Shown: positions 6,040 to 10,496 of the stretch, piece by piece
Position numbering within the stretch: position 1 is the first letter of the stretch
Layout: each line of letters opens with the position of its first letter
Source: Flavonifractor avistercoris
GTDB taxonomy: Bacteria > Bacillota > Clostridia > Oscillospirales > Oscillospiraceae
Assembly: GCA_019119085.1 (NCBI GenBank)
Contig: DWXT01000029.1
Coordinates: 1-10,496, forward strand
Reading direction: 5' to 3'
Length of the DNA stretch: 10,496 nt
The notes under the pieces: generated by a model
Database searches by the model: none
What the model was told of the DNA's origin: nothing
Seen by the model: the letters and a program-made list of their open reading frames with translations, nothing else
Made by a program: the position numbers and the translations under genes

Positions 6040-6555
6040 TTAGAGCCGCGCCAGCCGCTTCTGGGGGATGAGGGCGCGGAGAGGAGTGACCTGGGGCAAC
6101 ACAGAAATGAGGATAGATCCAAGAACATAACAGGCTATCAGCTCCCCCAGACCCACGGTAAATGCGTTGAACGCATAGGCAGCGGGAAAGGCACTGGTAA
6201 AACCGGTCTCAAACCAAGCCACTTCTGCCCCCACAATAACAGCGTTGCATAGCACCGGGGGGAGAGGGGCCAACCAGCGATTGGGCATCCGCTGAGTCAG
6301 CAGGCAAGCCAACAGCGTTGCCAGCGTACCGCACAGAATATCCAGCGGATAGGGAGAAAACAGGTTGGCGATAAAGCACCCCACCACCAGACCCGGTGTT
6401 GCCCCAGGGAAAAAGAATGGGAGGACGGTGAGCGCCTCCGCCAGTCGGCACTGGATAGTGCCAAACTGTGGGATGGGAAGGGTGACCGTCAGTACAGCGT
6501 ATACTGCGGCGATGACAGCGGCCATTGCGAGCTTTTGAACCTTGGAATTGCGCAT
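6040..6555 (-). CDS. queT: QueT family transporter (queuosine precursor, ECF S-component type)
   Basis: 171 residues with about five membrane segments, matching the QueT/DUF988 family. These are proposed substrate-binding S-components of ECF transporters for queuosine precursors such as preQ1; assignment to an exact substrate is inference. Family-like motifs are QCRLAEALTVLP (residues 35-46), GCFIANLFSPYPLDILCG (59-76) and PPVLCNAVIVGAE (99-111). The ATG at 6555 has GGAGG 11 bases upstream. An upstream in-frame ATG (MEVTQP) overlaps that site and is less likely. The energising EcfA/EcfT proteins are not in the window, as expected for a group II S-component that shares them. It has its own promoter and a structured leader, and galU follows 21 bases downstream. 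Confidence 0.88.
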   Translation of the reverse strand: MRNSKVQKLAMAAVIAAVYAVLTVTLPIPQFGTIQCRLAEALTVLPFFFPGATPGLVVGCFIANLFSPYPLDILCGTLATLLACLLTQRMPNRWLAPLPPVLCNAVIVGAEVAWFETGFTSAFPAAYAFNAFTVGLGELIACYVLGSILISVLPQVTPLRALIPQKRLARL

Positions 6556-6589
6556 GGGTTGAGTTACCTCCATTTTGGTATTTAGAGAA

Positions 6590-6666
6590 CGGCGGGCGGC
6601 CTTCCGGGCCGAAACCGCCGAACGAACACGGCACAGCCGTGCTTGGACCGGGTGTGGAAACCAGTC
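6590..6666 (-). promoter_or_regulatory. Structured 5' leader of queT, candidate preQ1-type riboswitch
   Basis: The predicted transcript starts at about 6666 and opens with three consecutive hairpins on the minus strand: GACUGG/CCGGUC (6646-6666, 9-nt loop UUUCCACAC), CACGGC/GCCGUG (6627-6641, loop of 3), and a long CGGCGG..CGGCC / GGCCG..CCGCCG stem (6590-6620) followed by TTCTC. The ribosome binding site lies about 20 bases further on. queT genes in Firmicutes are often under preQ1 riboswitches, and preQ1-III is described from Faecalibacterium relatives. I could not match the leader to a specific class by eye. The last hairpin may instead be an attenuator or the terminator of the upstream transporter gene. 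Confidence 0.4.
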
Positions 6667-6672
6667 GGAGGT

Positions 6673-6701
6673 ATTGTACCATGTTTTGAGGGGGAAGTAA
6701 A
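6673..6701 (-). promoter_or_regulatory. Promoter of queT-galU
   Basis: The minus strand has TTTACT (6701-6696), a 17-base spacer and TACAAT (6678-6673), preceded by TGG as an extended -10. The -35 lies only about six bases after the stop of the transporter gene, so no terminator separates them before this point. Confidence 0.7.
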
Positions 6702-6707
6702 GGCCGC

Positions 6708-7829
6708 CTACCCCAAAAGCAGGGCGGCGGCGGTCAGGAGCAGAAGGAAGGCCGCGTTCCACAGGGTGAAGCTGCGGAGAAAGCGCCCCTTGTGGTCGGG
6801 ATACTGGGCGGCGTAGAACTTGAAGGTGATCAGGCTGGCCAGGGAGGCCACCAGGGTGCCCAGCCCGCCCAGGTTGACGGCGGTGAGCAGGGCGGCGAAA
6901 TTCTGCGTGAAACCGGAGAGGAGGATGGCCGCCGGCACGTTGCTGATCACCTGGCTGGCCAGGATGCCGGCCAGCAGCTCGTGCCCGCCCACCAGGGAGA
7001 GCAGCAGATCGTTGAGGGCCGGGATGCGCTTGAGGTTGCCGATGAAGATGAAGAAGCACAGGAAGGTGAGCAGGAGGAAGTAGTCCACCGACCGGAACAG
7101 CCTCCGGTTCACCGCCAGCACCACCGCCGCCACGCACAGGAGCACGGGGACGAAGCCCACCACCCGGAACACCACCAGCAGGCACAGCGCCAGCAGGAGC
7201 AGATAGGGCGCCAGGGCGGACAGGGGGGCGGCCTCTCCCTCCTCCTCCGGCCGCGCCTCCCCCAAAGGCTCGTCCCGCTGGAGCAGCAGGACGGCCAGCA
7301 GCAGCACCAGAGACAGCCCGGCATAGGGGAGCACCGCCCGGGCGAACTGGGCCATGGTCAGCCCGGCGGCGGAGCAGAGATAGAGGTTCTGGGGGTTGCC
7401 GATGGGGGTGGCCATGCTCCCCAGGTTGGCGGCGATGGTCTCCAGCACCACCAGGGTGAGCACACGCCCCTCCCGCCGGATCATGCGGAACACCAGCAGG
7501 GTGAAGGGCACGAAGGTGATGAGGGTCACGTCGTTGGTGATCACCATGCTGCAGAAGAAGCACAGCAGCACCAGGGCTATGCTCAGCTCCCGCAGGCTGC
7601 CCGCCCGCCGCAGCAGGGCGCGGCCCAGCCGTTCAAATACCCCCAGGGAGCGGAAGCCGGCCACAATGAGCATCAGGCAGAACAGCAGGGCCAGCGTCCG
7701 GTAATCCGGGTAGGACAGATAGGCCGCGTCCGGCCGCACCGCCAGGGCGGACAGGACGGCCAGCACCAGGGAGACGCAGAACACCGTCTCCCGCTGAAAC
7801 AGCGTTTTGACTTGATTCAGGAGGGTCAT
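6708..7829 (-). CDS. SLC13/ArsB-like (ion transporter superfamily) anion permease
   Basis: 373 residues, nearly all hydrophobic, with about ten membrane segments split by a charged cytoplasmic loop near residues 184-202 (RDEPLGEARPEEEGE). Two pseudo-symmetric signature regions are visible: ITNDVTLITFVPF (97-109) with SMATPIGNPQNLYL (138-151) in the first half, and QVISNVPAAILLSGFT (293-308) with NLGGLGTLVASLASLITFK (319-337) in the second. These are typical of the ArsB/NhaD, CitM and divalent anion:sodium symporter group. Substrate cannot be told: citrate or dicarboxylate, arsenite and sodium/proton are all possible, and no ars or cit genes are nearby. The start at 7829 has AGAGGAG nine bases upstream. 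Its promoter is at 7889-7917, with a small GCCCGG/CCGGGC hairpin (7862-7877) in the leader. Confidence 0.85.
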   Translation of the reverse strand: MTLLNQVKTLFQRETVFCVSLVLAVLSALAVRPDAAYLSYPDYRTLALLFCLMLIVAGFRSLGVFERLGRALLRRAGSLRELSIALVLLCFFCSMVITNDVTLITFVPFTLLVFRMIRREGRVLTLVVLETIAANLGSMATPIGNPQNLYLCSAAGLTMAQFARAVLPYAGLSLVLLLAVLLLQRDEPLGEARPEEEGEAAPLSALAPYLLLLALCLLVVFRVVGFVPVLLCVAAVVLAVNRRLFRSVDYFLLLTFLCFFIFIGNLKRIPALNDLLLSLVGGHELLAGILASQVISNVPAAILLSGFTQNFAALLTAVNLGGLGTLVASLASLITFKFYAAQYPDHKGRFLRSFTLWNAAFLLLLTAAALLLG

Positions 7830-7888
7830 CGCGGGGCACTCCTCTCCGGGGAATTTCCTCCGCCCGGCATACCGGGCAAACGAGCACC

Positions 7889-7917
7889 ATTATAGCCCCC
7901 GCTGCCGGGAAAAACAA
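7889..7917 (-). promoter_or_regulatory. Promoter of the anion permease gene
   Basis: The minus strand has TTGTTT (7917-7912), a 17-base spacer and a perfect TATAAT (7894-7889). The -35 is part of the T-run of the terminator just upstream, so the two elements share bases. Confidence 0.7.
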
Positions 7918-7953
7918 GGACGCCGGAGGGAGAAATTTCCCCCTCCGACGTCC
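7918..7953 (-). terminator. Terminator of the GumN-NifU-CGGC operon
   Basis: Stem GGACG-CGGAGGG (7918-7930) with CCCTCCG-CGTCC (7941-7953), one C-A mismatch, loop of 10. The minus strand continues TTGTTTTT. It begins about 20 bases after the stop of the CGGC protein gene. Confidence 0.85.
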
Positions 7954-7972
7954 GGAATTTACAGCTTTTTGC

Positions 7973-8242
7973 CTATTGGGCCCGGCGGATGGCCTCCTCC
8001 GCCCGGCGGAAGTCGCCGGCGGTGCGGATCATCACCTGCTCCCGGCCGGAAAGGCCGGCCAGATCGGCGCAGCAGGCCGTGCAGCCGCCCACCACCAGGA
8101 GTACGCCGTACTCCTGGCACGGCTCCGCGGCCCGGAAGTCCGCCGAGGGGCACGCCCGCGTCAGCGCCTCCACCCCGGCTACCCGGTCAAACCGGGGGTT
8201 GCAGCCGCCGCAGTAGCGCACACCCACCGTCACCTCAGCCAT
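7973..8242 (-). CDS. Small seven-cysteine CGGC protein of unknown function
   Basis: 89 residues. It opens MAEVTVGVRYCGGCNPRFDR, with a CxxC pair (Cys11, Cys14) after a short beta strand, and has further cysteines at 31, 42, 54, 57 and 58 (GGCTACC). The pattern strand-CGGCNPRxDR-helix, then strand-GGCTACC, suggests a small thioredoxin-like or metal/Fe-S binding fold with two cysteine clusters brought together. This is a structural guess; I do not know an assigned function for such proteins. The ATG overlaps the 3' end of the NifU-domain gene by eight bases (ATGGCTGA), so the two are translationally coupled. It is the last gene of the GumN-NifU-CGGC operon and is followed by a terminator. Coupling to an Fe-S scaffold makes an Fe-S or redox role plausible. 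Confidence 0.75.
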   Translation of the reverse strand: MAEVTVGVRYCGGCNPRFDRVAGVEALTRACPSADFRAAEPCQEYGVLLVVGGCTACCADLAGLSGREQVMIRTAGDFRRAEEAIRRAQ

Positions 8243-8540
8243 GGCCGTTCTCCCGGCTGTGGTTCAGAATGGCCCGGGCCTGATCCAGCAGATCCCGGCT
8301 CACCTCCCGGATGAGCACCACCTGCTTCACCTCGGGCACGGCGGCACAGACCTCCTCCTGAATGAGCTGCTCGGTGGTGATGGCGGCGGAGGGGCAGCCG
8401 GAGCACTGGCCCAGCAGCCGCACCCGCAGCACCCCGTCCTCCAGGCTCGCCACCTCCACCTCGCCGCCGTGGCCGTGGAGGTAGGGCCGCACCTGGCCGG
8501 CCAGCACCTGCTCAATCCGTTCTCTCAGCTTCCCGTCCAT
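8235..8540 (-). CDS. NifU C-terminal-domain Fe-S cluster scaffold protein
   Basis: 101 residues, nearly all one NifU C-terminal (Nfu) domain: an N-terminal helix LRERIEQVLAGQVRPYL, then HGGEVEVASLEDGVLRVRLLG and the cluster-binding CSGCPSA (CxxC at Cys46/Cys49), then a helix TTEQLIQEEVCAAVPEVKQVV. Such proteins assemble or carry Fe-S clusters to target enzymes in the cytoplasm. The tail (residues 80-101) extends slightly beyond the domain. The start is one base after the GumN stop (TGAGATG) with no strong ribosome binding site, so translation probably depends on reinitiation. It overlaps the CGGC gene by eight bases. Pairing with an exported GumN-like protein is unusual. No SUF genes are seen here. 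Confidence 0.93.
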   Translation of the reverse strand: MDGKLRERIEQVLAGQVRPYLHGHGGEVEVASLEDGVLRVRLLGQCSGCPSAAITTEQLIQEEVCAAVPEVKQVVLIREVSRDLLDQARAILNHSRENGHG

Positions 8541-8541
8541 C

Positions 8542-9915
8542 TCAGGGCACCAGCTCCACGGTGTAGCCCAGCTCCCGCAGGCCGGAGACGATGCCGCCGG
8601 GATCCACCATGTGGCCCGCGCCCACGGCCAGGAAGAAGGTGTTCTCCCCCTCGGTCTCCAGGTACTCCGCCGCCGCGGCGATCATGCCCGGGTCCCGCTC
8701 GGTGAACAGCTTGGCGTTGAGCTCGTCGTCACTGTTGAGGATGGCCTGCTTGTCGTAGACCGCCAGGAAGGCCTCGGGGTCCCGGTTCTTCCAGGCGTCA
8801 AACATGGCGGCGATCTGCGCCTCCTGGGCCTGGGCCAGCGCCTGGGCCTCCTCGCTGACCGTCTCCCCGCTGAGGGCGGTCTCATACATGGCCAGGCTGC
8901 TGTCCAGATAGGCCTCCTGATACTCGGCGGACAGTCCGTCGAAGATGCCGCCCTGGAAGGCGTAGGTCTCCACGGCGTCGATGGTCTTGCCGGCGTTCAC
9001 CGCGTAGGCGTTGATGTAGGAGTCCACGGCCATGGCGTTGGCGCTGGTGGTGTCGTCCTGAAGGCTCAGCACCCCGAAGGTGGAGGCCAGGGCCCAGGGC
9101 TTGTAGCTGTCAAAGTCGTTGGGGCCCATGCCCAGGGCCACCGCCGCCGCCTGCACCCGCGCGTACAGCTCGGGGCTGATGTGGTCGGCCAAGGTGGTGC
9201 CGTCGGAATAGGTCTGGAGGGAGGCCAGCAGGGCCATGCCCTCCTGGTCGTTGAGATCCAGCTCAAAGCTCACCACCTGGGCCGCATCCAGGGCGTCCCG
9301 CACAGACTTGTGCAGGGGGTAGGCGTTGCTGCGATCCATGTGGATGGTGCCCAGCAGGTAGAGGGTGTTGTCCCCGTTGACAGCCTTCCAGAGCAGGCCC
9401 TTGGAGCCGGCCTCGTTGGCGTCGTAGACCGCCAGGATCAGCCGCTTGGCCATGGTCATGGCCTCCTGATAGGTGCAGGGGCGCCCCTCATTCAGCTCGC
9501 CGCTCCGGTCGCCCTGCACCACGCCCAGGCCGGTGAGGAAGGCCTCCGGGCCATCCTCCACGCCGTCGATGTCGTAGGCCGCCGCCTCCTGATACAGGGC
9601 ATTCATCACGCCGCCCCGGGTGGTGTCCACCACCAGCCCGGCGGTGTCCGCCGTCCGCTGGGGCAGCTCCAGCACCGCCAGCTTGTCGGCCACGATGCCC
9701 GTCATGGCCTCCAGCTGCTCGGCCGTAACCGTGCTCTGGATATAAGTGGTGTAGCTGTCGTCCACCAGGCCCAGGGCATAGCTGTCGGCCAGCTCCGCCA
9801 CCGCCCAGGCGTCGGGCAGCTGGGGCGCGGTCTCCTCCGCCGCCAGGGCGGGCACGGCCAGCAGGGCCCCGCACAGGGCAAAGGCCGCCGCGCGGCGCAT
9901 CCAGTTGAATTTCAT
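8542..9915 (-). CDS. Exported TraB/GumN (TIKI-like) family protein with SLH-like N-terminal region
   Basis: 457 residues. Residues 1-26 are a signal peptide (MKFNWMRRAAAFALCGALLAVPALAA). Residues about 35-165 resemble degenerate SLH modules (DAWAVAELADSYALGLV..., then TYQEAMTMAKRLILAVYDA), which could hold it at the wall. Residues 174-457 are a TraB/GumN domain: LLGTIHMDRSNAYPL (first GxxH at 189-192), a conserved Glu in VSFELD (218), FTERDPGM (Arg407 region) and VGAGHMVDPGGI (second GxxH at 432-435). Members related to animal TIKI are metalloproteases; activity of bacterial GumN-like proteins is mostly untested. The ATG at 9915 has AAGGAG 11 bases upstream. It leads an operon with the NifU and CGGC genes, from the promoter at 9961-9989. 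Confidence 0.9.
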   Translation of the reverse strand: MKFNWMRRAAAFALCGALLAVPALAAEETAPQLPDAWAVAELADSYALGLVDDSYTTYIQSTVTAEQLEAMTGIVADKLAVLELPQRTADTAGLVVDTTRGGVMNALYQEAAAYDIDGVEDGPEAFLTGLGVVQGDRSGELNEGRPCTYQEAMTMAKRLILAVYDANEAGSKGLLWKAVNGDNTLYLLGTIHMDRSNAYPLHKSVRDALDAAQVVSFELDLNDQEGMALLASLQTYSDGTTLADHISPELYARVQAAAVALGMGPNDFDSYKPWALASTFGVLSLQDDTTSANAMAVDSYINAYAVNAGKTIDAVETYAFQGGIFDGLSAEYQEAYLDSSLAMYETALSGETVSEEAQALAQAQEAQIAAMFDAWKNRDPEAFLAVYDKQAILNSDDELNAKLFTERDPGMIAAAAEYLETEGENTFFLAVGAGHMVDPGGIVSGLRELGYTVELVP

Positions 9916-9960
9916 ACGCTGCTTCTCTCCTTACTTTTGTAAAGTTTGCTTTGCATCCAT

Positions 9961-9989
9961 AATGTAGCATAGGCCGGCCGTCCCGTCAA
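9961..9989 (-). promoter_or_regulatory. Promoter of the GumN-NifU-CGGC operon
   Basis: The minus strand has TTGACG (9989-9984), a 17-base spacer and TACATT (9966-9961) with a TGC extension. The expected start is near 9954, about 40 bases before the ATG. Confidence 0.75.
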
Positions 9990-10027
9990 CTTAAATTTTC
10001 CTTAAGGGCCTCCCGGCTGTGCTTCCG

Positions 10028-10055
10028 TTGTGGAGACAGGTATACTAGTTATAAA
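10028..10055 (+). promoter_or_regulatory. Candidate promoter of the XRE regulator gene
   Basis: TTGTGG (10028-10033), 16-base spacer, TATAAA (10050-10055). The -10 lies inside a set of ACTAGT repeats, fitting an autoregulated promoter. The start would be about 65 bases before the ATG at 10127. Confidence 0.5.
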
Positions 10056-10071
10056 CTAGTAATAACTAAGT
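10044..10071 (+). promoter_or_regulatory. Candidate operator: three ACTAGT-like repeats at helical spacing
   Basis: ACTAGT at 10044, ACTAGT at 10055 and ACTAAGT at 10065, spaced 11 and 10 bases, so all lie on one face of the DNA. ACTAGT is itself a palindrome. The repeats cover the -10 and start region of the XRE gene, so binding there should block transcription. Autorepression is inferred. Confidence 0.45.
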
Positions 10072-10126
10072 TTTAGCATGTAATAATCTGCCTGTCAAGA
10101 TGATACCCTTAATTTGGGTGAGACAG

Positions 10127-10375
10127 ATGAAGAGTAAAAACGACCTGGCCCGGTTCCGGGACTACTATATCGCCATCGGCATCCGCATCTCCTACTTCCG
10201 CAGGCTGCGGGGCCTGAGCCAGGAGCAGCTGGCCGAGCGGGCGGGGATCAGCCCCGGGTTCCTCTCCCAGGTGGAGGCTCCGGGCATGGCGGTGGGCATC
10301 TCCCTCAACACACTGTTCCTGATCGCCGAGGCACTGGATATCCCGCCCTACAAGCTGCTGCAGATAGAGGAATAG
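10127..10375 (+). CDS. XRE-family helix-turn-helix transcriptional regulator
   Basis: 82 residues, a stand-alone HTH_3/Cro-like domain with a short N-terminal helix. The helix-turn-helix is visible as GIRISYFRRLRGLSQEQLAERAGISPGFLSQVE (about residues 18-50), with SPGFLSQVE as recognition helix, then LNTLFLIAEALDIPPYKLLQ closing the fold. There is no dimerisation or ligand domain. The start at 10127 is preferred over an in-frame ATG at 10100 because GGGTGA sits upstream and the longer N-terminus (MIPLIWVRQ) has no site before it. It is the only plus-strand gene, divergent from the GumN operon 211 bases away. Candidate ACTAGT-type operator repeats cover its promoter. Targets are unknown. Confidence 0.92.
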   Translation: MKSKNDLARFRDYYIAIGIRISYFRRLRGLSQEQLAERAGISPGFLSQVEAPGMAVGISLNTLFLIAEALDIPPYKLLQIEE

Positions 10376-10385
10376 GGCCATTGGG

Positions 10386-10420
10386 AAAAAGGGCGCACTG
10401 CGGGACTCCGCAGCGCGCCC
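10386..10420 (-). terminator. Terminator for a minus-strand transcript entering from the right
   Basis: Stem GGGCGC-CTGCGG (10391-10403) with CCGCAG-GCGCCC (10408-10420), one A-C mismatch, loop of 4. The minus strand continues TTTTTCCC, a good U-tract; the plus strand has none. It lies 15 bases after the XRE stop and may serve both directions. Confidence 0.7.
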
Positions 10421-10424
10421 TCAG

Positions 10425-10496
10425 ACTGTCGATAAACCCTTCGACCGAAGGATTCGGAGGGAAGGATAGTGTGAAAGGGAACCGTCAGGGTTCCCT
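10425..10496. other. Right-edge stretch with several short dyads, no assigned gene
   Basis: GTCGA/TCGAC, CCGAA/TTCGG and AGGGAACC/GGTTCCCT (10476-10496, ending exactly at the edge) follow one another. A minus-strand frame without a start here ends in TGA near 10425, just before the terminator at 10386-10420, so this could be the 3' end of a gene outside the window. It could also be an intergenic repeat or RNA. The visible length is too short to decide. Confidence 0.3.

Noticed and set aside
5179..6252. Plus-strand open frame of 357 codons
   Set aside because: Antisense to galU and part of queT; His/Gly/Leu-rich shadow composition with no family resemblance.
6040..7563. Reading queT as the end of a 507-residue minus-strand protein
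   Set aside because: The upstream two-thirds lies in the wrong frame of the permease gene and is low-complexity. The queT promoter, ribosome binding site and ATG at 6555 mark the true start.
6792..7895. Plus-strand open frame of 367 codons
   Set aside because: Gln/Gly/His-rich shadow, antisense to the permease.
8611..9942. Plus-strand open frame of 443 codons
   Set aside because: Antisense to the GumN gene; Val/Gly/His/Gln-rich with no motif, while the minus strand shows a signal peptide and family motifs.
10100..10126. Upstream start for the XRE protein at 10100
   Set aside because: No ribosome binding site precedes it, and the added residues are not part of the HTH fold.

Overview
The window reads as a chromosomal segment of a GC-rich, Gram-positive gut-type Clostridia, most likely of the Oscillospiraceae/Flavonifractor-like group. 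The basis is strong AGGAGG ribosome binding sites, sigma-A type promoters, an SLH-anchored surface protein, the rpsF-ssb-rpsR operon, a QueT-type transporter and high-GC codon use. There is no rRNA gene or other marker to fix the genus. Almost everything is on the minus strand; the one clear plus-strand gene is a small XRE regulator at the right end.

From left to right, positions 1-2827 hold most of a large secreted surface protein (signal peptide, glycine-rich beta-helix repeats, MBG-like and InlB-like modules, SLH domains), cut by the left edge. A 100-residue protein of unknown function (2841-3143) lies 13 bases upstream and is probably co-transcribed. Upstream of both is a short AT-rich region (3160-3338) bounded by two long, perfect palindromes that share one core in opposite orientation; this is the oddest structure in the window. 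Next comes the rpsF-ssb-rpsR operon (4516 down to 3389), with a near-consensus promoter, a foldable leader and a strong terminator. A degraded CPBP-type membrane protease gene (4665-5013) and galU with its terminator (5101-6018) follow.

Upstream of galU is queT (6040-6555), with its own promoter and a structured leader that may be a preQ1 riboswitch. An SLC13/ArsB-like anion transporter (6708-7829) follows, with a promoter whose -35 box lies in the U-tract of the preceding terminator. A tightly coupled three-gene operon (9915 down to 7973) encodes an exported TraB/GumN-like protein with an SLH-like N-terminal region, a NifU-type Fe-S scaffold domain protein, and a small seven-cysteine CGGC protein of unknown function. 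The XRE regulator (10127-10375) is divergent from this operon and has a triple-repeat candidate operator over its promoter. The last 120 bases hold a minus-strand terminator and further small dyads.

The genes serve general functions: translation and replication (S6, SSB, S18), nucleotide-sugar supply for the envelope (GalU), queuosine precursor uptake (QueT), anion transport, and surface display. No CRISPR array, tRNA, complete mobile element or obvious defence system was seen. The best candidates for something undescribed are the paired palindromes at 3160-3338, the GumN-NifU-CGGC operon, and the structured leaders.
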